Source of the DNA: CAYMUR01 sp964393615
GTDB lineage: Bacteria; Planctomycetota; Planctomycetia; Pirellulales; Pirellulaceae
Assembly (NCBI GenBank): GCA_964393615.1
Contig: CAYMUR010000094.1
Span: 1 to 19,945 of the forward strand
Reading direction: 5' to 3'
DNA length: 19,945 bases
A program made the translations under genes and the position numbers. Positions 1 to 8,250 of this stretch are shown here, in pieces. Position 1 is the first letter of the stretch. Each line of letters opens with the position of its first letter. The notes below the pieces were generated by a model. It made no database searches. It was not told where the DNA came from and saw only the letters and a program-made list of their open reading frames with translations.

Positions 1-295
1 CTTTTTAAGGCGTTGGTAACGTTCATTGTCAAGATGATCCTCCACGAGTTCCTTCTCATTGACAGGTTCTAAACCGATTGTGTTTTGGCAATCTGTGTGT
101 CGATGTACACTTGGTTGCTGTCAGAGAGATTGTCGGTTGGAATGTCGTCAAAAGGGGATCTTGATTGGAATGGAGGCTGTCTGGATTGGCGAGCCAGGTC
201 CGATAGCCGTGGGTATGCGGGTTGCCCCACAAGCAGACTGGGAGTAGAACCTTAGGGTTCGGCAACGAGATCTAAACCAATCGGAATTGCTACGA
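1..295. other. upstream region without a convincing gene
   Basis: No open frame here looks coding. The short frames on both strands (60 to 70 codons) are rich in Cys, Trp and Arg, match no family I recognise, and overlap one another. The stretch probably holds the promoter of the operon that starts at 296, but I see no clear -35/-10 pair and no strong ribosome binding site before 296. The end of an upstream gene lying outside the window cannot be excluded. Confidence 0.4.
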
Positions 296-1312
296 ATGTC
301 TGCCAAAGTTCGTTGGGGCATATTATCCACCGCGTGGATTAATGTTGCGATGCTAGGACCGCTGCGTCGGTCTGCTCGTAGTGAGTTGGTGGCCGTAGCC
401 AGTCGTAGCCTGGAGAAGGCCCAGGATTATGCAACGAAAAATGATATTGCCAAAGCCTATGGCAGTTACGAGCAACTGCTGAATGATCCGGAAATTGATG
501 TCATCTATAACTCGCTTCCCAATACATTACATGCAGAGTGGACCATTCAGGCGGCGGCAGCTGGCAAGCATGTCATGTGTGAGAAACCGCTTGTCACTAC
601 CTTGGACGACTTGGACGCGGTCGAATCGGCTGCTCACGAGCATCGTGTCACGGTTTTTGAGGCCATTTCATTTCTGCACCATCCGCAGCTTCAAACAATC
701 AGGCAATGGGTCTCTGCAGGGCATCTAGGTAAGCTGGAACTGATTGTTTGTTGGGATGCTTTCTGTTTGCCACCGGAGGATCGCGATAATATTCGTCTCA
801 ATCCTCAACTAGCTGGCGGTGCCTTGTGGGATGTTGGGGTTTACCCCAATGACTTTGCGATCGCCTTGATCGATGCCGGACCACCCGTGGAGGTGTGGGC
901 GCAACAAACAACGGGACCAACCGGCGTCGATCTTACGCTGGTTGGTCAACTTCGTTTCTCGAATAACGTTGTTGCTCAGATTTCCTGCGGCATGCAGTCT
1001 CCAGGTCGTCGCGGAGCCCATGTCATTGGTACCAAGGGAATGCTCGTCGTTCAGGATCACTTGTCAGGTGCCGAATGGCCGGGAGACCCTCCCCAACCTG
1101 GACGCCTCACGTATGTCGACACTCAGGGTAATCAAAAAAATATCCAAATTCCTGCCGTCGATGCCTACGAAGCAGAGGTTAAATCGATGGAAGCGTGTGT
1201 TCTGGACGGTGCTGCTCCAGTTGTTTCTTTGGAGCATAGTCGTACTTTTCTACAAAGTGTGTTGGCACTTTATCAATCGGCCTATACAGGCAAGGTTTGT
1301 AGGGTGACCTAG
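296..1312 (+). CDS. Gfo/Idh/MocA family NAD(P)-dependent oxidoreductase
   Basis: A cytosolic dehydrogenase of about 338 residues, the usual length for the Gfo/Idh/MocA family, which oxidises or reduces hydroxyl groups of sugars, inositols and related polyols with NAD(P). The N-terminus begins with the first Rossmann strand (VRWGILSTAWIN), here with a relaxed version of the family's glycine-rich loop. The motif CEKPL near residue 100 carries the Lys that family members use in catalysis. The C-terminal half is the expected alpha/beta dimerisation domain, with the segment GGALWDVGVYPNDFAI in the position of the family's GGG-D-G-H-like motif. The ATG at 296 is chosen over a TTG at 287 because it directly precedes the Rossmann strand; neither has a clear ribosome binding site. 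The Nramp-like gene starts 28 bp downstream, so the two are probably co-transcribed. The substrate cannot be read from the sequence. Confidence 0.9.
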   Translation: MSAKVRWGILSTAWINVAMLGPLRRSARSELVAVASRSLEKAQDYATKNDIAKAYGSYEQLLNDPEIDVIYNSLPNTLHAEWTIQAAAAGKHVMCEKPLVTTLDDLDAVESAAHEHRVTVFEAISFLHHPQLQTIRQWVSAGHLGKLELIVCWDAFCLPPEDRDNIRLNPQLAGGALWDVGVYPNDFAIALIDAGPPVEVWAQQTTGPTGVDLTLVGQLRFSNNVVAQISCGMQSPGRRGAHVIGTKGMLVVQDHLSGAEWPGDPPQPGRLTYVDTQGNQKNIQIPAVDAYEAEVKSMEACVLDGAAPVVSLEHSRTFLQSVLALYQSAYTGKVCRVT

Positions 1313-1340
1313 CAAAGTTTGAAAAACAGGGGCTTTCCAT

Positions 1341-3335
1341 ATGGGTGACACGAATTGGTCTGAGGCAGCCGACGAAAATCGGATCGTTACCGTTTCGAAA
1401 GGGCGTCTTCCGGAATGGACTACAGGAGAGCTTCCTGGGGCGCCGGATATGGGTTTGCGGAGTTGGCTGGCGATGATCGGTCCCGGACTGTTAATGGCTG
1501 GCGTAGCAATTGGTGCTGGCGAGTGGCTGTTTGGTCCGGCGGTGACGGGGCAGTATGGTGCGACACTCCTGTGGTTGGCAACGATCAGTATTGTCGGCCA
1601 GTTATTTGTCAACATTGAGGTCATGCGTTATGCGCTATATTGTGGTGAGCCAATTCACGTGGGGTATTTGCGTACCTGGCCGGGCGCGAAAGCATGGACC
1701 ATCTGGTATCTGCTGATCGACGTTAGTAATATCTGGCCGTTCATGGCAGCAACAGCTGCCGTACCGCTGGCTGCGGCTCTGTTGGGGCACCTGCCCGGTA
1801 ATGCCGAGATCCAGTTTGCCGGATTTAGCTTGCCGGAGGTCACTATTGTCCACCTGCTGGGATACGTCGTTTTTCTAGGATCTTTTCTGCCGTTGATTTT
1901 TGGCGGTACGATCTATCGCAGTATCGAACGATTAATGTCGTTCAAGGTGGTGATTGTTTTAGGCTTCCTCTTCATCATGTCCGCGTTGACGGTGTCCCGC
2001 GCGAATATGTGGGAAGTCGTGACTGGATTCTTTCGCATCGGAGTCCTCCCCATACGGGCAGAAACTATTATTGTTGGACCTCATTTTGAGATGACCGACG
2101 TCGACGGTCCCAATAGTTACACGGTGAAAGGAACATTCGAAGGAAAAATCGAAGAAAGCGATCCTTTGGTAACTCAGTTTATCTTTGATGATGGTACTGA
2201 GGTAAATGAAATGAGTATGAACGATGAGGTGCCAGATGAGTTGGTCGATGTCCGCCAACGAATGCTGAACCAGATACAATCGATTGCCGGAGTCGATCGT
2301 TTCCTTGTGGAGGATACTAAGAAGGGGGTCACGTTGCGTATATCAGGCCAAATTATGGGGGACCAGACCTGGATGGCAGACCGGATCGAAGTCTCCGAGG
2401 CCGGTGAGAAGAAAAGCTACGATCAGTTGCGGGATCTACCCAATGAGTTGGTTGATCGCGCCACGGCTCTGGTTACCTACCAGGGAATCGAACGGGTCGG
2501 AATGATTAGTTATGTACGTCAACATGGTCGTTTGCCTGACCTCAACTGGGCGATACTGGCTGCTTTTGCAGCGATTGCAGGCATTGGAGGTTCGTCCAAC
2601 ACACTGTTATCCAACTATGTCCGTGACAAAGGTTGGGGTATGGGCAAACTGGTCGGAGCCATTCCCAGCGCCGTTGGCGGCAGCACGGTGACACTTTCTC
2701 ATGTTGGTAAAGTGTTTCCTACGGATGAGGCCAACTTACGCCGCTGGCGCGGTTGGATGCGTTACATCGTACGGGATCAGGCCGTGGTGTGGTTGCTTTG
2801 TTGTTTCGTGGGCATGGCACTTCCTTGTATGATTTCTCTGGAATTTATCCGCAACGTGCCGGTGGAGGGTCATCGTGTTTCTGCAGTAATCGCGGAGGGC
2901 ACGACGAGCAGATATCCTGACCTGCACTGGTTGCTCTGGCCGGCTACCTTGTTATGTAGTTTTCTCGTACTGGCGCCAGGTCAAATTTTTGCATGCGAAG
3001 CCATTGCCCGTCGTTGGACTGACGTGATTTGGACGACCAGTTCTGCTGCTCGACGTCTCCAGGGACATCAAGTCAAGTATATTTACTATGGAATTCTTGC
3101 TGTCTATGCCGCCTGGGGAGCTGTCTGGTTGTCCTTGTTTGAGCCTCTGACGTTGGCCATTATCGGTTCTGTCATTGGAAATGTGGCGTTGAGTTTCACG
3201 TCATTTCACACCCTTTACGTGAACCGTACATTGTTGCCGAGCCAGGTCCGGCCGAATAAGTTTATGCAGGTTGGTTTATTTAGCTGCGGCACTTTTTTTC
3301 TAGTCCTTTCTCTGATCGTTTGGAGCTACTTGTAG
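1341..3335 (+). CDS. Nramp-fold membrane transporter with a large inserted soluble domain
   Basis: A polytopic inner-membrane protein of 664 residues, resembling the Nramp (natural resistance-associated macrophage protein) family of proton-coupled divalent-metal carriers. The N-terminal hydrophobic helix with IGPGLLMAGVAIGAGEW (residues 46-62) corresponds to Nramp TM1, and GIGGSSNTLLSNY (414-426) to TM6. In classical Nramp these helices carry the metal-binding DPGN and (A/M)PH motifs; neither motif is present here. About 165 residues (roughly 235-400), acidic and strand-rich by eye, are inserted between two membrane segments, which makes the protein much longer than the 400-550 residues usual for the family. 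The frame stays open and coding in character through the insert, so it is not an artefact. The ATG at 1341 has only a weak purine stretch upstream (AGGGG about 10 bp before). The gene lies between two Gfo/Idh genes on the same strand. Magnesium or an organic solute is as plausible a cargo as Mn/Fe. Confidence 0.75.
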   Translation: MGDTNWSEAADENRIVTVSKGRLPEWTTGELPGAPDMGLRSWLAMIGPGLLMAGVAIGAGEWLFGPAVTGQYGATLLWLATISIVGQLFVNIEVMRYALYCGEPIHVGYLRTWPGAKAWTIWYLLIDVSNIWPFMAATAAVPLAAALLGHLPGNAEIQFAGFSLPEVTIVHLLGYVVFLGSFLPLIFGGTIYRSIERLMSFKVVIVLGFLFIMSALTVSRANMWEVVTGFFRIGVLPIRAETIIVGPHFEMTDVDGPNSYTVKGTFEGKIEESDPLVTQFIFDDGTEVNEMSMNDEVPDELVDVRQRMLNQIQSIAGVDRFLVEDTKKGVTLRISGQIMGDQTWMADRIEVSEAGEKKSYDQLRDLPNELVDRATALVTYQGIERVGMISYVRQHGRLPDLNWAILAAFAAIAGIGGSSNTLLSNYVRDKGWGMGKLVGAIPSAVGGSTVTLSHVGKVFPTDEANLRRWRGWMRYIVRDQAVVWLLCCFVGMALPCMISLEFIRNVPVEGHRVSAVIAEGTTSRYPDLHWLLWPATLLCSFLVLAPGQIFACEAIARRWTDVIWTTSSAARRLQGHQVKYIYYGILAVYAAWGAVWLSLFEPLTLAIIGSVIGNVALSFTSFHTLYVNRTLLPSQVRPNKFMQVGLFSCGTFFLVLSLIVWSYL

Positions 3336-3411
3336 CCTTTGGATTTCCCAGGAGATGTGGCGGGTGTAGCGGATTTGTTGTGGATAGTGTCAAGTCATGG
3401 AGAGTAACAGG

Positions 3412-4590
3412 ATGACAGAAACAATTGGAGTTGGTGTGATTGGTATGGGGTGGATGGGGACAGTCCACAGTCGTGCCTACCGCAATATTACAGAACGTTT
3501 TCGAGGCGTTGGGATTTCCGTGGTAATGGTTATCTGTGCTGACGAAGTGAAAGCAAGGGCAGACGATGGACAAAAACATTTCGGATTTCTCCGGTCGACC
3601 ACGGATTGGCGAGATGTCACGGCCGATCCCGATGTAGATTTAGTGGTCATTGCCGCTTCCAATAACAGCCACCTCGAAATCGTTCAGCAGGCAGCAGCGG
3701 CTGGTAAGCACATATTCTGTGAAAAACCTGTAGGGAGGAACCCGGAGGAAACGATTGCCAGTCAAAAGGCTGCGAGTCAGGCTAAAATTTTGACGGCTGT
3801 AGGTTATAACTACCGTTGGGCGCCTGTCATTCGTTATGCACAGCAATTGATTCGCGACGGGAAGCTGGGTGAGATCACTCACTACCGCAGTCGCTTTCTT
3901 GTTGACTATGGCAGCAATCCGGATGGAGTACTTTCTTGGAGGTTTCAGCAGGAATTGTCTGGCTGGGGTACGCTTGGCGATTTGATGTCACATGTGATCG
4001 ACATGGCGCATATGCTGGTTGGGCCTATCGAACGAGTTGTCTCACAGCAAAAACAATTCATTAGCCAACGTCCCTTGGCAGCGCCCGGTGAAGGGACCCA
4101 CTTTTCTGTCGCTGGTGGTGGGCCGAAGGCCCCGGTTACCAACGAGGATTATGTCGCTGCGTTGGCTCAATTTACCAACGGAGCCCCGGCTACTTTTGAG
4201 GTTTGCCGCGTGGTCAAAGGGCACGATTGCGAAATGGCATTGGAGATCAATGGTACCCAGGGTGCACTCAAATGGAATTATGAACGACTTAATGAACTGC
4301 AGCTGAGGCTATCCGACAACCAGGATGTACACGAAGGTTTTACCCTGTTACGAGCAGGTCCGCAGCACCCGCAGTTCGCCGATTTCTACCCCGGGATAGG
4401 CAATAGCATGGGTTATGAAGACCTCAAACTGATCGAAGCCTATCAATTTGTCAAATCCATTGTGGACGGTCAGCAAGGGCAACCCGGTTTTGATGAAGCG
4501 TTTGCCGTGGCAGCGGTCCAGGTTGCCATGAGCCGTTCATGGCATAGCGAGCGGTGGGAGCCGGTGAACAAAGAAACGCCTGCGCCCTGA
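3412..4590 (+). CDS. Gfo/Idh/MocA family oxidoreductase
   Basis: A second NAD(P)-dependent oxidoreductase of about 392 residues, only distantly similar to the one at 296. It has the textbook dinucleotide-binding loop GVIGMGWMG near the start, the CEKPVG motif with the family's catalytic Lys near residue 105, and the downstream signature GDLMSHVIDMAHMLVG, where the Asp and His spacing matches the active-site motif of the family. An in-frame ATG at 3397 would add five residues, but the ATG at 3412 has GGAGA about 8 bp upstream and is preferred. It follows the transporter gene by 76 bp and is probably the last gene of the operon, facing the glycoside-hydrolase-like gene tail to tail. Myo-inositol 2-dehydrogenase-like or sugar dehydrogenase activity is plausible; the substrate is not determined. 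Confidence 0.92.
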   Translation: MTETIGVGVIGMGWMGTVHSRAYRNITERFRGVGISVVMVICADEVKARADDGQKHFGFLRSTTDWRDVTADPDVDLVVIAASNNSHLEIVQQAAAAGKHIFCEKPVGRNPEETIASQKAASQAKILTAVGYNYRWAPVIRYAQQLIRDGKLGEITHYRSRFLVDYGSNPDGVLSWRFQQELSGWGTLGDLMSHVIDMAHMLVGPIERVVSQQKQFISQRPLAAPGEGTHFSVAGGGPKAPVTNEDYVAALAQFTNGAPATFEVCRVVKGHDCEMALEINGTQGALKWNYERLNELQLRLSDNQDVHEGFTLLRAGPQHPQFADFYPGIGNSMGYEDLKLIEAYQFVKSIVDGQQGQPGFDEAFAVAAVQVAMSRSWHSERWEPVNKETPAP

Positions 4591-4654
4591 AAGGTTCTTT
4601 GGATGACAAGATAGAGCGGCCGTCGTCATGTTGACACCAATTCAACGTTGCGCG

Positions 4655-6867
4655 TCACTGCAGTTCATTCCGTTTATTGCGAATCGGTCGGTAGCAATAT
4701 TCGTTCATCAGTGCTATGGAACCTAGATCACCATGGTCTTTGGCCACTCCCGCATATGCTTCAAGGGCCTGACGGATGGCANNNNNNNNNNGATCTGGTT
4801 TTGGGCCTGGGGCTTGTCCCCTGCTTTTTCGGCAAGCGACGTTGCTCCAAAGGCCTCGGCCGCAGTCAAATAGCTGTCTGCAAACTGTAGTCGCTGTACG
4901 AAATAGTTCATGTAGGCACGGCCAGTCGGACGACTTTGTTGCAAGGCTTCTTTCATCAGTTCCAGCGTCTGGCGGTATGCCTGGTGATCTTTTTTCAAAA
5001 GATCGGAGAGCCCACCCTGGTTGTAGTGCTTTGACATCATTCCTGGGACGGGAAATCCGAAACCGAGTCCGTGTTGGTTGAGGCCAAGTGTGATCTGTTC
5101 GATCATCTCGAATGCTTTCAGCGCGGGCCCGACCGAATGGATACCACATACATGTTCCAGCTGGTCTGTGTACGCATCTCGTGGTGTCAAGGACGCCTGC
5201 CAACTAGCCCGGGCAAGATAATGGACCGTCGGGTCTAAATCGCCAATGGTCCAATAGCGAGTGTAGAAACCAGACCAGCCGTTGTCCCGAAGGTCACCCA
5301 GCAGCGTGTGCAAGGATCCTGTAGCCAGTTGTGGCAAAATGCCTACATTATCGTCGGCCAAAGTAAAAATCAGCGTGGCGGGTACGTGATTAGGTGGTAC
5401 TTGTTTAAGGAGATTACGCTGTTTCAGCACACGACTGGCAGTGTAGTCAACAAAACTTAATATCTCACCCCCGGGTGGAACCATGTTTGCCAATAACGGA
5501 AACAACTCGGCAACCACGCCGTTGTAAACCAGCTTCACATCGGGTCTGCCCCCTGGTCGTTGGAGAAGTTTTTTTTCACGGACCAAGGAATCAAAGAACC
5601 ACAGGGACGATAGATCACCTTTGAGCATGGTTTCCACACGGCCACCACCTCCCGGAAAAGTCGTTCGGCTTCTTGCCCGTTGGCATAAGGATTCGAAACT
5701 GTCCAGCTCGACGGCGTAGTGCTTGGTTAGCTTGTCTAACGCTTCAGCAGCCTGGCCGCTCCAGCTGCGATGCTCTGGCATTCCTATATGTAAAAAATCG
5801 ATATTGGGATAAGTTTCAATGTATGCCCGTATAATGGTGGCCACCATATCTCGTAACAACGGGTCTTCCATGGACTGGTTCTTTCCTGGTCCTGCGGTGA
5901 CACGGCCTAGTTGTGTGACCGGTTCAGAACCGGGTAGTACTTTCATGAATTCCTTGGGCCACTCAAACGGTTGGATGGAGAGACCTGTTTGCATTCCTAG
6001 TTTGTGGGATTCGTCAATGATCCCACGAACTAACGCTGTAAAACGATGCCTTACCTCGTCTGGCGATTTTGCCCCAACCAGCTCGGGGTTAGTAAATACC
6101 TGCATGCCAGGAAATTTGTCGGCTGCCACGGTGTCAGTATCGATAGGATGTTGCAGGCCAAAAAACAAAAGTCCTGGCGGTTTTTGCATTCCTTGAAACG
6201 TGTATTGAACCGCTGGTTGGACAGGCCAGAGTGAACAGTGAATCCGGTTATATTTCATTTTGGCGATTTGCCGCAGGAATCGTTGATTTTCTTCCATGCT
6301 CCATGAAACGGGTCCGTTTGGCAGATCATTCACCAGTCTCCAGCAGCGAGTCAGCATGTTGGGTTCCATGATGACATTCAATGCGGGCCAGTTTGTCCAT
6401 GCTCGCTTATCGGGGTAAACATCTCGATTTACCAGGTAGCGGACTCCGAAACGTTCTCCCAGTTCATAAGCGGCCCACATGACAGCAACCGGACTTCCAC
6501 CACCCACGATTAATGTTGTTGGACGCGACTCGATTCGTCGCAGCAGCAAACCCTGTTCACTTAAATCAGGCCAGTGGTTGCCAACAGTTTCCGACAAAGC
6601 AGGATGGTTCTCCGGGCGTCCCAGCAAAACGGTCGCGGATGATGTTTTGTCTGCTTTCGTTGTGACACGCACGCTGACCGAGAACAGTCGTTCCAGAATT
6701 TGTTCCAGTTCAGTAGCTGCGAAGCGTTCCAGCGGATCCGCTGTTTTACCAATCAGTATTTGCACGGTGGGTGTGGGGGCACCGCTTGCCGATTCTACAG
6801 CGGCCGCGATGCTGATGAGAACTAAAAGGGCCAGCAAGGTTGGCCGTCTGGTGGACGAATAACGCAT
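4655..6867 (-). CDS. secreted glycoside-hydrolase-like protein (alpha-glucuronidase/hexosaminidase N-domain type), crossing a scaffold gap
   Basis: A secreted protein of roughly 735 residues. The start at 6867 is followed by a basic stretch, a hydrophobic core and a small-residue cleavage site (SASGA near residue 29), a typical signal peptide. Residues about 33-150 resemble the alpha/beta N-terminal domain found before the TIM barrel in GH67/GH115 alpha-glucuronidases and GH20 hexosaminidases (ILIGKTADPLERFAATELEQ). The next 300 residues (KMKYNRIHCSLWP, LGMQTGLSIQPFEWP, LHIGMPEH) look like a barrel, and the C-terminal part is helical. Catalytic acids cannot be assigned. The ten Ns at 4782-4791 break the frame: the frame used upstream meets a stop at 4723, while another frame below the gap gives a good family-like tail (DHGDLGSIALMNEYCYRPI) ending with a stop at 4655, so 4655 is taken as the true end. 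It may act outside the cell on uronic-acid or amino-sugar glycans. Confidence 0.7.
4782..4791. other. assembly gap (run of 10 N)
   Basis: Ten undetermined bases lie inside the 3' part of the glycoside-hydrolase-like gene. The reading frame must shift across them for the coding-like sequence on both sides to join. Ten is therefore probably a placeholder: the missing length should leave a remainder of 2 when divided by 3, if there is no other indel. Confidence 0.95.
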
Positions 6868-6895
6868 GATCGAGTCTCGCTTGTCAGTTAGAGCT

Positions 6896-6917
6896 GGTTA
6901 AAGACTAAAGATTAACC
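6896..6917. promoter_or_regulatory. operator-like inverted repeat in a divergent control region
   Basis: GGTTAA and TTAACC form a perfect 6-bp inverted repeat separated by 10 bp, with an outer C/G pair matching beyond one mismatch. It lies 28 bp upstream of the start of the secreted hydrolase-like gene (minus strand), in the 192-bp region shared with the aminotransferase gene. Its size and symmetry fit a dimeric repressor or activator site, but no regulator gene is present in the window and no promoter boxes were assigned. Confidence 0.35.
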
Positions 6918-6929
6918 GGTTTATTGTCC

Positions 6930-6962
6930 TTGTACAATCGACTTTGGCCATGAGTTGTACAG
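6930..6962. repeat. two TTGTACA copies in the divergent control region
   Basis: TTGTACAA (6930-6937, a perfect palindrome) and TTGTACAG (6955-6962) are repeated 25 bp apart between the hydrolase-like gene and the aminotransferase gene. Two near-palindromic copies so close together in a promoter region suggest paired binding sites; chance is possible for a 7-bp match. Confidence 0.3.
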
Positions 6963-7059
6963 TTTCTGAACCTTCCATCGTGGCAGTCACCGCCATAACT
7001 TCAGCATGTAGATAGGTATGTAGTTGTCGATACGTCTTGCAACGTGCATAATGATCGAG

Positions 7060-8250
7060 ATGAAACCTTCGCAAGCTACGAATAGTCGTTCCGGCATTGC
7101 CTGGAATCCTTCATTAGCGTCGCTACCGTTTTCTCCGATCCGTAAAATGTTCAATGCGGCCGCGCAGATGGAGGACGTGGTCCATCTATCGATCGGACAG
7201 CCTGATTTTCAGCCATCGCCACACATCGTTGAAGCTTATGTGCGTGCGGTGCGTGATGGCAAGACGCGATATGAAATGGATGCCGGTCTTTCTGAATTAC
7301 GGCAAGCCATCGCCGAGTTTTACAGTCGAAGTTATGGCATTTCTCTTGGAGAGGAGAATGTCCTGGTGACCACAGGGTGTTGCCAGGCAATGTACATGGC
7401 GCTGACGGCAGCCGTGAAGCCCGGCGGAGAAGTGATTGTGATTGAACCTGTATTTGTGTTGGGGCATGTGGCCGAAATGGCAGGGGCGACTTTGCGCCGT
7501 ATTGTGACAACGGCGGACAATGGTTACCAGGTGGATCCGCAACAGGTCATTGACGCCATCAACGACCGTACGACTGCCGTGATGCTTAACTCGCCCGGCA
7601 ATCCTAGCGGAACGGTGTACTCACGCGAAACGTTAGAAGCGATCTGTGAAGCCGTGTCTGATCGTGGTATCAGTTTGATTAGTGACGAAGTCTATGACCG
7701 CTTGATCCTAGACGATGTACCGTATACGAGTGCCTTGGTCGCGAATCCGACATTGGACAATTTGATCATGGCTAGCAGCGTCTCGAAGACCTATTCGCTG
7801 GCCGGACTTCGCGTCGGTTGGGCAATCAGCAGTGAAGAAAATATCGAAGCATTGCAACGATTTCATATGTTTATCAGTACGACCGAAAACACACCAGGGC
7901 AATGGGCGGTGTTGGAGGCATTCCGCAGCGATCAGGCCCCGGTCGAGGAAATGGTGGCCGAGTATCGTCGGCGACGTGACCGGATTGTTGAGTTGGTCGA
8001 GGAAACACCATTGATGACTGGCTATCGACCAGGTGGGGCATTTTTTATCACTCCTTCATTTCCACAAGGGACGGACAGCTTTGACTTGGCCATGCGAATG
8101 CTTCAGGAAATTCGGGTCTGCACGGTCCCCGGTGGGACCTTTGGAGAGTCATGTAACAACGCCTTGCGACTCAGTTATTCCACGTCGATGGACCAGATTG
8201 AGGAAGCTTTTCGGAGAATGATCCCATGGCTCGCCCAACAATCATTTTGA
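7060..8250 (+). CDS. class I/II PLP-dependent aminotransferase
   Basis: A cytosolic fold-type I aminotransferase of about 396 residues, the normal length for the aspartate/aromatic (AspB-like) group. It transfers an amino group between an amino acid and a 2-oxo acid. Visible landmarks in order: LSIGQPDFQPS near the N-terminus, the cofactor-binding TTGCCQAMYMAL, SPGNPSG with the conserved Asn, SDEVYDRLI with the Asp that pairs with the PLP nitrogen, SSVSKTYSLAGLRVGW with the Schiff-base Lys, and LRLSYS near the end, whose Arg binds the substrate carboxylate. Possible starts are a TTG at 7024 and ATGs at 7051 and 7060; the last is preferred because the homologous part begins soon after, and none has a strong ribosome binding site. 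Its last 25 bp overlap the ornithine cyclodeaminase-family gene in another frame, which implies coupled translation and a shared pathway. Confidence 0.93.
   Translation: MKPSQATNSRSGIAWNPSLASLPFSPIRKMFNAAAQMEDVVHLSIGQPDFQPSPHIVEAYVRAVRDGKTRYEMDAGLSELRQAIAEFYSRSYGISLGEENVLVTTGCCQAMYMALTAAVKPGGEVIVIEPVFVLGHVAEMAGATLRRIVTTADNGYQVDPQQVIDAINDRTTAVMLNSPGNPSGTVYSRETLEAICEAVSDRGISLISDEVYDRLILDDVPYTSALVANPTLDNLIMASSVSKTYSLAGLRVGWAISSEENIEALQRFHMFISTTENTPGQWAVLEAFRSDQAPVEEMVAEYRRRRDRIVELVEETPLMTGYRPGGAFFITPSFPQGTDSFDLAMRMLQEIRVCTVPGGTFGESCNNALRLSYSTSMDQIEEAFRRMIPWLAQQSF

Noticed and set aside
2040..2540. Transporter insert as a frameshift or chimeric assembly artefact
   Set aside because: The frame is continuous, codon use is like the flanks, and hydrophobic segments resume in the same frame afterwards.
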